DNA of 33,324 nt from Thermaceae bacterium (GTDB lineage: Bacteria > Deinococcota > Deinococci > Deinococcales > Marinithermaceae), in NCBI GenBank assembly GCA_026987375.1, contig JALSMT010000088.1, positions 1 to 33,324 on the forward strand, read 5' to 3'. Position 1 is the stretch's first letter, and every line of letters starts with the position of its first letter. This document shows positions 1 through 7,172 of this stretch, in pieces. A program made the position numbers and the translations under genes. The notes beneath the pieces were generated by a model that made no database searches, was not told the origin of the DNA, and saw only the letters and a list, made by a program, of their open reading frames with translations.

Positions 1-493
1 CGAAGCCCTTTTTGAGCTAATTGACCAAAATCGCGAGCACCTGCGTCGCTGGCTCCCTTTCGTGGACGCCACCCAAGACGTCGGGTACACCCGGGACTTC
101 CTGAAAGACCAGCTGCGCGGGCTGGCCGAGGAGCGGACGCTCACCCTGGTCCTCTTCCACCACGGGCGGGCCGCGGGGGTGCTGGGGGTGAACCGCGTAG
201 ACGCCCTGAACCGCGTGGCGTCGCTCGGTTACTGGCTAGCCGCCGAGGCCACCGGCCAAGGCTTGATGACGCGGGCGGTGCGCCGTCTTATCGAAATAGT
301 CTTTGAGAACTTTCCGGTGGACCGCATTGAGGTCCATTGCGCCCCGGACAACCGGGCGAGCTGCGCCATTCCCGAACGGCTCGGCTTCACCCGCGAAGCG
401 GTGCTGCGCCAGGCGCTCAGGGCCCACGAGCACGTGGACGACCGGGTCATCTGGGGGCTTTTGCGCGAAGAGTGGGAAGCGGCTAGAAAATAG
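1..493 (+). CDS. GNAT acetyltransferase, RimJ/RimL type (5' partial)
   Basis: The reading frame is open from the second base of the window, so the start codon lies upstream and about 163 C-terminal residues are visible. The visible N-terminus (…LRRWLPFVD) is typical of the RimJ/RimL branch of GNAT N-acetyltransferases, which use acetyl-CoA to acetylate an amino group on a protein or small molecule. The acetyl-CoA loop region reads EATGQGLMTRAV, and the family's late motif is present as PDNRAS followed by ERLGF. A GTG at 62 could be taken as a start, but it falls after the conserved first helix and has no SD, so I treat the gene as truncated by the window edge. It converges on the next gene, with an 11-bp overlap of 3' ends. 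The substrate cannot be inferred. Confidence 0.85.
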   Translation, partial: EALFELIDQNREHLRRWLPFVDATQDVGYTRDFLKDQLRGLAEERTLTLVLFHHGRAAGVLGVNRVDALNRVASLGYWLAAEATGQGLMTRAVRRLIEIVFENFPVDRIEVHCAPDNRASCAIPERLGFTREAVLRQALRAHEHVDDRVIWGLLREEWEAARK

Positions 494-1256
494 GTTTGCG
501 TTTTTCGAAGAAGGCGTTCAGGCCCTCTTTCAAATCCTCGCTCTGGCGGCTCCAGGCGCCGCTGGCGGCGGCGTAATTAAAGGCTTCAGCTAGCCCCATA
601 CCGTAAAAAGAAGCCAGCAGCTCTTTGCTCAGGGCCAGCGAGCTGGGGGAATTTTGGGCTATGCGGGCCGCCCAGCTCAACGCCTCCTTTACGCTGTCGC
701 CCGCGGCCGCCACGCGGTTGGCCAGGCCCATACGGTAGGCGTCCTGGGCGTTTACCAGGTCGCCCGTCAGCAACAACTCACGAGCCTGCTTTTCGCCCAC
801 CGCCCGCACCAGCAGCACACCAACCAGCGCCGCCACAAAACCAATCTTGACCTCGCTAAAGCCAATGCGCGCTTCTTGGTCCATCACCACCAGGTCGCAG
901 GAAAGCGCCAGGCCGGCTCCGCCGGCTACCGCCGGGCCGTTGACGGCGGCGATGATCGGCTTGGGAAAGGTGTAGACGCGCATAAAAAAGTCGCGCAGTC
1001 TTTGCGAGTGGGCCATATTTGCCTCGGCCGGCTGCTCGCGGACGCGGCGTAAAAAATCGAGGTCGGCGCCGGCGGAAAAGGCCTCGCCCGCGCCGCTTAT
1101 GACCAGCGCCCGCACCCCCTCCTCGCTGGCGGCGGTCTCTAGCCGCGCCAGCAGGGCGTTCATCAACCCGTCCGAGAGAGGGTTGCGGCGCTGGGGATCG
1201 TTGAGCGTCAGCAGCCGCACCGCTCCAATGTCGCGCGCTGTTACTAAGTTTTCCAT
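483..1256 (-). CDS. Enoyl-CoA hydratase/isomerase (crotonase) family protein
   Basis: A 257-residue crotonase-fold protein, the usual family length. The first oxyanion-hole segment is SAGADL (residues 61-66) and the second is NGPAVAGGAGLAL (106-118). Of the two glutamates used by classical enoyl-CoA hydratase, the later one appears retained in the SEVKIG segment (Glu135). The earlier one, normally in a GGGCELA-like motif, is replaced here (GGAGLA). The enzyme is therefore expected to act on an acyl-CoA thioester, but it may be an isomerase or a non-standard hydratase. The ATG start has no SD. A TAGGCT box lies 6 nt upstream, consistent with a leaderless mRNA. Its 3' end overlaps the GNAT gene. 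Confidence 0.85.
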   Translation of the reverse strand: MENLVTARDIGAVRLLTLNDPQRRNPLSDGLMNALLARLETAASEEGVRALVISGAGEAFSAGADLDFLRRVREQPAEANMAHSQRLRDFFMRVYTFPKPIIAAVNGPAVAGGAGLALSCDLVVMDQEARIGFSEVKIGFVAALVGVLLVRAVGEKQARELLLTGDLVNAQDAYRMGLANRVAAAGDSVKEALSWAARIAQNSPSSLALSKELLASFYGMGLAEAFNYAAASGAWSRQSEDLKEGLNAFFEKRKPIF

Positions 1257-1262
1257 ATCACC

Positions 1263-1268
1263 AGCCTA
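1263..1268 (-). promoter_or_regulatory. -10 box (TAGGCT) for leaderless crotonase gene
   Basis: TAGGCT on the minus strand ends 6 nt before the ATG at 1256, which would place the transcription start at or next to the A of ATG. There is no SD and no convincing -35 hexamer. The same hexamer at the same spacing precedes the P1 peptidase gene at 11566. Confidence 0.4.
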
Positions 1269-1275
1269 AACCAGC

Positions 1276-1851
1276 TCAGTGAGCCTTGCAGGGCGCGGGT
1301 ATTTTGGCCGCGGACCATTTTTTGAGCGGTATGGGGCTCGGGACGACGGCAAAGGCGGTATCGTTGCGGCGGCCCCTACCCGTGTTAAAGTCTGCCCCGC
1401 ACTCGAACGCCTTCTGGGGGTCCAGGGTGTCGCGGCTCTGGTAGTGGTAGGCCACGACGCGCAGGCGGCCTTTCAGGTAGGCCACCGTGAGCGATTCCCG
1501 CCAGCGGTTACGCCCTACGGCGTCGTTGCCCGAGACCACCTCAAAGCCGCCCCGACTCTGCGAAAGACTGGGGAAGGTTCCCCACGCCTGTCCACTCCAG
1601 GCCGCGCCCGCTAGAACGAGCGGTTCTTCTCCGGAAAGGAACACGTAAAGGTTGACCACGTCGTCGTCGGACGACGGTTGCCACAGCACCGCTCGGTCTA
1701 ACGCGCCGTCACCGTTCCAGTCGCCTGTGAGAGCGGCCACGACGCCCCTCAAAACCTGTTCGGGCAGCCAGGAGTCGGGGCCGGCCAGCGCCGCCGGCAG
1801 CAGGAGGGCGCAGATTATGAGGCTAGTCAATGTGTATTTGCGCGGGATCAA
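1276..1851 (-). CDS. Secreted hypothetical protein with Ca-loop-like FG-GAP motif
   Basis: A 191-residue protein with a signal peptide: Lys/Arg near the N-terminus, then hydrophobic LIICALLLPAALA with probable cleavage after ALA. Residues around 43-52 (GDWNGDGALD) match the D-x-[DN]-x-D-G calcium-binding loop of FG-GAP/VCBS repeats. Two cysteines lie in the C-terminal third. No catalytic motif is recognised. The start chosen is TTG at 1851 because GGAGGTG lies 5 nt upstream, inside the last codons of ppk2; the two genes overlap by 29 nt. Translation is therefore probably coupled to ppk2. Function is unknown; an exported binding or structural role is only inferred. Confidence 0.65.
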   Translation of the reverse strand: MIPRKYTLTSLIICALLLPAALAGPDSWLPEQVLRGVVAALTGDWNGDGALDRAVLWQPSSDDDVVNLYVFLSGEEPLVLAGAAWSGQAWGTFPSLSQSRGGFEVVSGNDAVGRNRWRESLTVAYLKGRLRVVAYHYQSRDTLDPQKAFECGADFNTGRGRRNDTAFAVVPSPIPLKKWSAAKIPAPCKAH

Positions 1852-2632
1852 AGTCCACCTCCGGGTATTGGGGGTCCATGGCCTCGAGCTCGTTCAGCAA
1901 TATCTGCGCCACGATCAGGTTGCGCTGCCACTTGCGATCGGCGGGCACCGCGTACCAGGGGGCGTGGTCGCTGCTGGTGCGGCCGAGGGCCTCGGCGTAG
2001 GCGGCCATGTAGTCGTCCCAGCGCTTGCGTTCGGCCAGGTCGGCGGGGTTGAACTTCCAGTTCTTCCTGGGGTTTTGCAGCCGCGCTTCCAGTCTCTTTT
2101 TCTGCGTTTCCTTGGATATGTGCAAAAAGAACTTGACGACGCGGGCGCCCTCGTCGCTAAGGAGCTTTTCGAAGGCGTTGATGTGGTCGTAGCGCCGACC
2201 CCAGACCTCCGGCGGCACCAGCTGGTGCACCCGCACCACCAGCACGTCTTCGTAGTGGCTGCGGTTGAAGATGCCGATTTCGCCGCGCGCCGGCGTATGG
2301 CGGTGCACCCGCCAGAGGTAGTCGTGGGCCAGCTCCAGTTCGCTCGGTTTTTTGAACGAGGTGACCTTTACCCCTTGCGGGTTGACGGCGCGGAAAACGT
2401 GGCGGATGGTGCCGTCCTTGCCGGCGGTATCCATACCCTGCAGGACCATCAACAGGGCCTGTTTCCCCTCGGCGTAGAGCCGCGCCTGCAGCTCGCCCAG
2501 CCGCGCCGAGAGGCGCGCCAGCTCCTTGCGGGCGGCCTTCTTGCCGCCGGCAAAATCGTTTCCCTCGCGGGTGGGCCGCTGGGCGGGGTCGAAATTGCCG
2601 CCTGGTTCTACACGGTATTTGGAAACGTCCAT
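1823..2632 (-). CDS. ppk2: Polyphosphate kinase 2 family, nucleotide phosphotransferase
   Basis: A 269-residue protein of the PPK2 family, which transfers phosphate between polyphosphate and nucleoside mono- or diphosphates in the cytoplasm. Walker A reads GMDTAGKDG (residues 66-74) and the Walker B region IFNRSHYEDV (121-130), both hallmark motifs. The single-domain length and overall sequence resemble the class III enzymes known from Deinococcus and Meiothermus, which can phosphorylate both AMP and ADP; that class assignment is from memory of family members, not from an alignment. The ATG start has no SD. A TAAACT box 5 nt upstream suggests leaderless transcription. It is divergent from the lipoprotein at 2723 and overlaps the secreted-protein gene downstream. 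Confidence 0.9.
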   Translation of the reverse strand: MDVSKYRVEPGGNFDPAQRPTREGNDFAGGKKAARKELARLSARLGELQARLYAEGKQALLMVLQGMDTAGKDGTIRHVFRAVNPQGVKVTSFKKPSELELAHDYLWRVHRHTPARGEIGIFNRSHYEDVLVVRVHQLVPPEVWGRRYDHINAFEKLLSDEGARVVKFFLHISKETQKKRLEARLQNPRKNWKFNPADLAERKRWDDYMAAYAEALGRTSSDHAPWYAVPADRKWQRNLIVAQILLNELEAMDPQYPEVDFDPAQIHID

Positions 2633-2635
2633 GGT

Positions 2636-2655
2636 CCAGTTTACCCAATAACTGG
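2636..2655 (-). promoter_or_regulatory. ppk2 -10 box inside inverted repeat CCAGTT-n8-AACTGG
   Basis: A 6-bp inverted repeat (CCAGTT at 2636-2641, AACTGG at 2650-2655) surrounds the proposed ppk2 -10 hexamer TAAACT (2638-2643, minus strand), which lies 5 nt before the ATG. A dimeric regulator bound here would cover the promoter. The arms are short, so chance is possible. Confidence 0.35.
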
Positions 2656-2665
2656 CCGCCGCCAG

Positions 2666-2696
2666 TTTGTGACGTTTTTGTGACGTTAGCTATTCT
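2666..2696 (+). promoter_or_regulatory. Promoter with tandem 11-bp direct repeat, lipoprotein gene
   Basis: The unit TTTGTGACGTT occurs twice back to back (2666-2676 and 2677-2687), followed by TATTCT at 2691-2696. TTGTGA at 2667-2672 with an 18-nt spacer could serve as the -35 element. An 11-bp direct repeat places both copies on the same helix face, as in sites bound by OmpR/PhoB-type regulators. It lies in the ppk2/lipoprotein divergent spacer. Confidence 0.5.
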
Positions 2697-2722
2697 AGAC
2701 ATTGAAGCGGGAGGTGATGAGT

Positions 2723-3664
2723 ATGAAACGAATATTGGGCCTACTCGTTGCGCTGATCCTTTTCCTACTGCTGGGTGGTTGCGGCTCTGGCGATACAGCC
2801 CCGCCGCGCATCCTTTCGGTATTTCCGCCCGACGGTTACCACGGCTTCAAGCACGGCGAGGCGATTAGCTTTGAGTTCAGCGAACCCGTTGACCTGGATA
2901 GTTTCATGCAGGCTTACCACTCGACCAGCGACGGCCTCGAGCCCGAACAGATCAGCTTGCGCCTCGCCGACGGCGGCAGGAAAATTACTCTCTACCCCAG
3001 CCACGACCTCGACTACAGCCCCGACGCCAGCTACCGCTACTACGGTTTTGAAATATCTACTGAGCTGCGCGATCGCGCGGGCAACCACTTGGCTGAGCCC
3101 TTGCGGGTGACGTTTACTACGATGCGCAGGGTCACCGCGGAGCTAGTCGGGGAGGCCGCGCTAGACGGCACCGTCTTGGCGGGGCAGCAGGCGGTCGCCG
3201 ATCAAAACGTATTATTGGCGGGCGACAGCGTTAATGACGCTCCCCTGCGCGGCTTCGTCAGCTTTGCGGCGCCCGCCGCAGCCGATGGCTTCCTGGCCGG
3301 TACGCTGCAGCTGACCGTCGCCACGGTCACAGGCTTGCCGGTACATGGGCTGGGCGATTTGAACCTGGAGTGGTTGGACTACGGCGGCGCGCTGGACCCC
3401 AGCGATTTTAACCTGCCGGCTCTTTCGGCGAGTCCGATATTAGACGGCGGCAGCGGTTGGCAGGCCGACAACCCCGTGCGCTATGACGTTAGCGACTGGG
3501 TGCGCGCGGCCTGGCAAGGCGGCCGATCCCACCTGCAGTTCCGCCTGCGCTTTGCGAGCGATAGCGACCAGGACGGCAGCAGCGATGCGGTCTGGTTCTA
3601 CTCCGCCGACGCCCCCCAAGCCGCTTACCGGCCGTTGCTGGAGCTGACCTACTACGGTCCCTAG
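2723..3664 (+). CDS. Lipoprotein with Big_5-type Ig-like domain and DNRLRE-like C-terminal domain
   Basis: A 313-residue lipoprotein: Lys-Arg, a run of Leu/Val/Ile, then the lipobox LLGGC with the lipidated Cys followed by GSGD. The first half (from PPRILSVFPPDG to VTFTTM) matches bacterial Ig-like Big_5/SbsA domains, with the usual pattern of a Pro-rich start, EPVDLDSF, and a closing RDRAGN…FTT segment. The second half has a DVSDWVRAAW segment and FRLRF…LLELTYYG ending, as in DNRLRE-type beta-sandwich domains of surface proteins. The ATG at 2723 is preferred because GGGAGG lies 8 nt upstream; an ATG at 2717 is too close to it. Its TAG stop shares CTAG with the convergent gene. Location is inferred to be the outer surface. 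Confidence 0.75.
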   Translation: MKRILGLLVALILFLLLGGCGSGDTAPPRILSVFPPDGYHGFKHGEAISFEFSEPVDLDSFMQAYHSTSDGLEPEQISLRLADGGRKITLYPSHDLDYSPDASYRYYGFEISTELRDRAGNHLAEPLRVTFTTMRRVTAELVGEAALDGTVLAGQQAVADQNVLLAGDSVNDAPLRGFVSFAAPAAADGFLAGTLQLTVATVTGLPVHGLGDLNLEWLDYGGALDPSDFNLPALSASPILDGGSGWQADNPVRYDVSDWVRAAWQGGRSHLQFRLRFASDSDQDGSSDAVWFYSADAPQAAYRPLLELTYYGP

Positions 3665-4416
3665 CGCTGTCCCGCTCCCCGCGCCAGGAGCTGCACCCGC
3701 CAGCCCGCCGGCAGCGCCCTTAGCAAACGTAAGGGCCAGGCCAGCCGCCGCGGAAAGGCCACCTCGAAACCGGGCCGCTCCAGGCCGCGGGCGATGATGC
3801 GGGCCGCCTCCGCGGGCTCGAGGATGAAGGGCATGGGAAACTCGTTGGCCGCCACGATCGGGGTCCTCACGAACCCGGGGCTGACCAGCTTCAGGTCAAT
3901 CTTCTCGCGCCGCAGCTCGGCCCAGAGCGCCTCGGCGTAGTAGCCGAGCGCCGCCTTGCTGGTGCCGTAGCCGCTGGTGCGCGGCAGCCCCACGTACCCG
4001 GCCAGCGAGCCCATCAGCGCGATCGTGCCCCCGCCCGCCTCCCGCATGCGCGGCCTGAGGGCGTCGAGGGCGTGGGCTACGCCCAGCAGGTTGACCTCGA
4101 GGTGCCGCTTCAGGTTGCGGGCGGTGTCGTCGCGGCCTTCGCGCTTGAAGGCGGCGCCCGCGTTCAGGACCGCCAGGTCCAGGGGCCCTGCGTCCTCCCA
4201 AACGGCGGCCACCGTTCGTTTCACCGCCTCCGCGTCGGTGACGTCGAGCGGGTAGGCCGCCCCGCCGGTCGCGCGCGCCACCTCGTCCAGCCGCTCCACG
4301 TTTCTGCCCGAGACCAGCACGTACGCCCCCTCGCGGGCGTAGTGGAGCGCCAGGGCCCGGCCGATGCCGCTCGAGCCCCCGGTGATCCATACCCGCTGGA
4401 CCTTCTTTTCTTCCAT
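3661..4416 (-). CDS. Short-chain dehydrogenase/reductase (SDR)
   Basis: A 251-residue classical SDR, an NAD(P)H-dependent oxidoreductase with a Rossmann fold. The cofactor loop is TGGSSGIG (residues 12-19), followed by LNAG (84-87), Asn109, Ser137, and the catalytic Y150-x3-K154 pair (YGTSK). The frame is open further upstream, but those codons have no family similarity. The ATG at 4416 starts just before the first beta strand and has GGGGTG upstream, with a TACAAT box 8 nt before it. The C-terminal region after residue 190 contains a Pro/Arg-rich stretch, similar to SDRs acting on lipid-like substrates, but the substrate is not predictable. Its stop overlaps the lipoprotein stop in a shared CTAG. 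Confidence 0.88.
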   Translation of the reverse strand: MEEKKVQRVWITGGSSGIGRALALHYAREGAYVLVSGRNVERLDEVARATGGAAYPLDVTDAEAVKRTVAAVWEDAGPLDLAVLNAGAAFKREGRDDTARNLKRHLEVNLLGVAHALDALRPRMREAGGGTIALMGSLAGYVGLPRTSGYGTSKAALGYYAEALWAELRREKIDLKLVSPGFVRTPIVAANEFPMPFILEPAEAARIIARGLERPGFEVAFPRRLAWPLRLLRALPAGWRVQLLARGAGQR

Positions 4417-4550
4417 GCACCCCAATTGTAAACCCGCGGAACGGTTGACGCAGCGGGCGGACCCTCCGCCCCCTTTGGGAGCGTCGCTGGCGGTAAGGTT
4501 TCTTGAAGGCCGGTGGGGGAGCCCGCCCGGCATGGCCGCGGGCCTGCGGC

Positions 4551-5390
4551 CTAGATCTTCTCGCTGCTGTGGGTGATCTTGCTGCCCGGCGGCACGCTCT
4601 CGGTGAGCCAGACGTTGCCGCCGATCACCGACCCGCGGCCGATGGTGACGCGGCCCAGAATGGTTGCTTCGGCGTAGACGATCACGCCGTCCTCCAGGAT
4701 GGGGTGCCGGGGCACGCCCTTGACGGGGTTCCCATGCTCGTCGAGCTCGAACTTCTTGGCCCCCAGGGTCACCCCCTGGTACAGGCTCACGCCCCGCCCC
4801 AGCACGGCCGTTTCGCCGATGACGATCCCGGTGCCGTGGTCGATGAAGAAGCGCTCGCCGATGCGGGCGCCCGGATGGATGTCGATCCCGGTCAGGCTGT
4901 GGGCGCGTTCGCTGATGGCCCGGGGCACCAGCGGCACCCCCAGGCGGTAGAGCTCGTGGGCGAGGCGGTGGTAGCTGATGGCCAGGAAGCCCGGGTAGCA
5001 GCAGACCACCTCCTCGGGGCTCGTCGCCGCGGGGTCGCCCTCGTAGGCGGCCCGGGCGTCGAGGGTGAGCATGCGCTGGACCTCGGGCAGGCGCTCGAGC
5101 CAGGCGTTTACCAGGGCTTTGGGGTCGCTTTCCGCTGGGGCGGGTTGCGAGGTGACAGCTAACTTATTGTTGTGAGCAAAAGCCAGCGAGCGCGCCACTT
5201 CCTCAGACATTATCGAGCGCACCTGCCGCAGAGTCGCCGACGCGCGGAGGGCGGCATCGCTACGGGGGAAGAGCAGATCGAGCAGCAACTTAGCCGCTTG
5301 CTGGATCGCGCCGGAGCGGGGCATAACCTCCAGCTTGAGAGGGGAGGAGTCTTGCAGGGTTTTGGCCAGAGGCTCGAAGCTCTCGTTCAT
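4551..5390 (-). CDS. cysE: Serine O-acetyltransferase, long form (CysE/EpsC type)
   Basis: A 279-residue enzyme predicted to make O-acetylserine from serine and acetyl-CoA for cysteine synthesis. An alpha-helical N-terminal half (about 1-165) precedes a left-handed beta-helix of hexapeptide repeats (about 168-265). Residues matching the E. coli CysE active site are Asp170 (DIHPGA), His185 (IDHGTG) and His229 (PRHPI). The N-terminal half is the longer EpsC-like version, and the C-terminal tail (SEKI) lacks the AGVPA-type end of short CysE enzymes. The ATG has no good SD; TATCTT lies 5 nt upstream. No cysK is in the window. It sits between the SDR and the PlsY-AAR fusion in the same orientation. 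Confidence 0.88.
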   Translation of the reverse strand: MNESFEPLAKTLQDSSPLKLEVMPRSGAIQQAAKLLLDLLFPRSDAALRASATLRQVRSIMSEEVARSLAFAHNNKLAVTSQPAPAESDPKALVNAWLERLPEVQRMLTLDARAAYEGDPAATSPEEVVCCYPGFLAISYHRLAHELYRLGVPLVPRAISERAHSLTGIDIHPGARIGERFFIDHGTGIVIGETAVLGRGVSLYQGVTLGAKKFELDEHGNPVKGVPRHPILEDGVIVYAEATILGRVTIGRGSVIGGNVWLTESVPPGSKITHSSEKI

Positions 5391-5395
5391 GACCC

Positions 5396-5401
5396 AAGAT
5401 A
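5396..5401 (-). promoter_or_regulatory. -10 box (TATCTT) for leaderless cysE
   Basis: TATCTT on the minus strand ends 5 nt before the cysE ATG at 5390. No SD and no clear -35 are seen. It matches the spacing of the other leaderless candidates in this window. Confidence 0.3.
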
Positions 5402-5456
5402 ACGCAGCAACGGCGGACTCGCTGACGGCTTGCCGGCTTTGGGTTTGCCGGATAAA

Positions 5457-7136
5457 CTAGTCCGCCACTCTGAACCCCAGCTCGGCGGCCTTATCCACGA
5501 AGAACTGGACGTTCTCGCTTTTGGTCTGTCCGCCCAGGCTCTTGCGGTCCCAGGCCTCCTCGGCCGCCAGGATCATCGTCTCCGCCAGGCAGGCCGGCAC
5601 CAGGTCGGGCCCGCCGAAGCGCAGGTCGAGGTTCACCTCGGCCTCGCCGGGCAGGCGCACCACCCCGCCGGGGATGACGCGTACGCCCGGCACGTCCTTC
5701 ACCGCCGGGTCCACGTCGGGGGGCACGCCCTCGTCGTAGATCCAGGCGCCGGGCTTCACGAAGTCGGGGAAGATGACCGCGCCCGGGTCGGAGGTAGCGC
5801 TGAAGACCAGGTCGGCCTCCTGGATGGCGGGAATCTCGGTCGTCGTCACGATCTCGGTCCCGGCCCCCTTGCGGGCCACCAGCCGGCGCAGCGTCTCGGC
5901 GCTCTTTTCCAGCCGTTCGAGGTTGCGCCCCACCAGGATCAGCCGCCCCACCAGCGGTGCGATCTGGCGGGCGATGCCGAAGGCCACCACCCCGTTGGCC
6001 CCCACCACCGCAGCGGTCACCTCGGAAAGGGGTTTGCCCTCGCGCCCCGCGCGCTCGAGGATTTGCGGGATCGCCGCCTTGACCGTGCCGGCGGTGTAGG
6101 CCCCGCCGTTGGTCACCTGGATCTCGGGAACCGCTTCCTGAACCTGGAGACCCTTCTCGCCCACCACGCTCCAGAAGGCCCCCAGCCCCAAGACCGTCGC
6201 CCCCAGCTCGGCGGCCAGGCGCGCCCCCTGGACGGCGCGACTGGTCGCCAGCTCGGGCTTACCGGTTATCTGGTGCGGCAGTAGCGGGGCCGAAACGAGG
6301 TAGCAGCGTATTTCGCGTCCGTCTTTGGTGCGCACGCCGCGGATCTCGCCCACCTTCATGGGGCGGAAGCGCTCGGCGATGCGCTCGACCCAGGCCTGGC
6401 GGACCAGGCCGGCGCGCACCAGCGGGCGCAGCCAGGCGAAGCGCGGGCTCTGCCACAAGTCATCGATGGTCAGCGGGTGAATCATGAAGGCGCAGACCAC
6501 CTGGTCCTCACTTGGCAGCGGCGCGGGCTCGCCCAGCTTGGGCTCGGTGCCTTCCAGAATGCGCCCCAGGTTTTCCTTGAAGCGCCATATTACCAGCGCC
6601 GCCAGCAGCCAGGCCAAGAGCAGCGAGAGGGTGCTGACTTGCAAAAACATCAGCACCAGCGCCAAGGAAAAAGCGATGGTGACCACCGCCAGCGAAAGAT
6701 AGCCTGTCAAGGCGTAGACGATGAGGGCGAAGACGAGCGGCAAAAAGGCCTGCAGGTAGGGGTAGCCGGTCACCGAGAGCCCGGCGAGCAGACCGACGAG
6801 CAGAGCCCCGCCGCGCGGCCGGAAGGGACGCTCGGGGATGAGGAAATACGGCGGGTTGATATGGCCTAGGTAAGCGGCCACGGCCAGCAGCAAAGCGGCT
6901 TCCAGCCCTTGCCCCCGCGCCAGGTATACGGCTAGGAAACCCTTAAAAGCGTCCACCAAAAGCGCCGCCAGCAGCGGCCCGCCGCCCAGGATCCGGGCGG
7001 CGCTCTCCAATCCCAGGTTATAGACCGAGGCCAGGCGCGGACTCTTGCCGCTTAGCGCCTTTACCGTCCAGTAACCGAGCGGAACCGCGCCTACCAGATA
7101 AGCCAGGATTGCAAGGGGTACGACGCTCCAGTTCAC
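5457..7136 (-). CDS. Fusion: PlsY-like membrane domain + acyl-ACP reductase (AAR)-like dehydrogenase domain
   Basis: A 559-residue two-part protein. Residues 1-190 form a multi-span membrane domain resembling PlsY, the acyl-phosphate:glycerol-3-phosphate acyltransferase: AYLVGAVPLGY at 12-22, DAFKG at 62-66, GHINP at 91-95. The usual PlsY catalytic motifs are altered: the Ser-Gly-Asn-Pro-Gly motif appears as SVYNLG, and the GGKG loop as RPRGGALLVG. Residues 215-559 resemble cyanobacterial acyl-ACP reductase (COG5322): FMIHPLTIDDL (217-227), GLGAFWSVV (317-325), TNGGAYTAG (342-350), the nucleotide-binding segment VVGANGVVAFG (377-387), and PACLAETMIL (514-523). Cys516 in the last segment aligns with the cysteine that carries the acyl group in AAR. 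The GTG start has GGAGG 6 nt upstream. It is probably cotranscribed with the COG2426 gene, 36 nt upstream. Predicted role: membrane-linked reduction or sensing of fatty-acyl thioesters, inferred only. Confidence 0.75.
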   Translation of the reverse strand: MNWSVVPLAILAYLVGAVPLGYWTVKALSGKSPRLASVYNLGLESAARILGGGPLLAALLVDAFKGFLAVYLARGQGLEAALLLAVAAYLGHINPPYFLIPERPFRPRGGALLVGLLAGLSVTGYPYLQAFLPLVFALIVYALTGYLSLAVVTIAFSLALVLMFLQVSTLSLLLAWLLAALVIWRFKENLGRILEGTEPKLGEPAPLPSEDQVVCAFMIHPLTIDDLWQSPRFAWLRPLVRAGLVRQAWVERIAERFRPMKVGEIRGVRTKDGREIRCYLVSAPLLPHQITGKPELATSRAVQGARLAAELGATVLGLGAFWSVVGEKGLQVQEAVPEIQVTNGGAYTAGTVKAAIPQILERAGREGKPLSEVTAAVVGANGVVAFGIARQIAPLVGRLILVGRNLERLEKSAETLRRLVARKGAGTEIVTTTEIPAIQEADLVFSATSDPGAVIFPDFVKPGAWIYDEGVPPDVDPAVKDVPGVRVIPGGVVRLPGEAEVNLDLRFGGPDLVPACLAETMILAAEEAWDRKSLGGQTKSENVQFFVDKAAELGFRVAD

Positions 7137-7172
7137 CAGGGTCCTCCAAAGTCTCCCAAAGTCTACTCCAGC

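Noticed and set aside
1652-2683. Plus-strand 343-codon frame across the secreted-protein gene and ppk2
   Set aside because: Antisense of two well-supported genes; His/Val/Gly-rich product typical of a reverse-strand artefact.
4417-4533. N-terminal extension of the SDR gene
   Set aside because: Pro/Gly/Ser-rich residues before the Rossmann fold lack similarity; ATG 4416 fits the domain start.
4534-4551. GGCCGC/GCGGCC repeat after cysE as a terminator
   Set aside because: It overlaps the cysE stop, has no T-run, and such GC repeats are common in this sequence.
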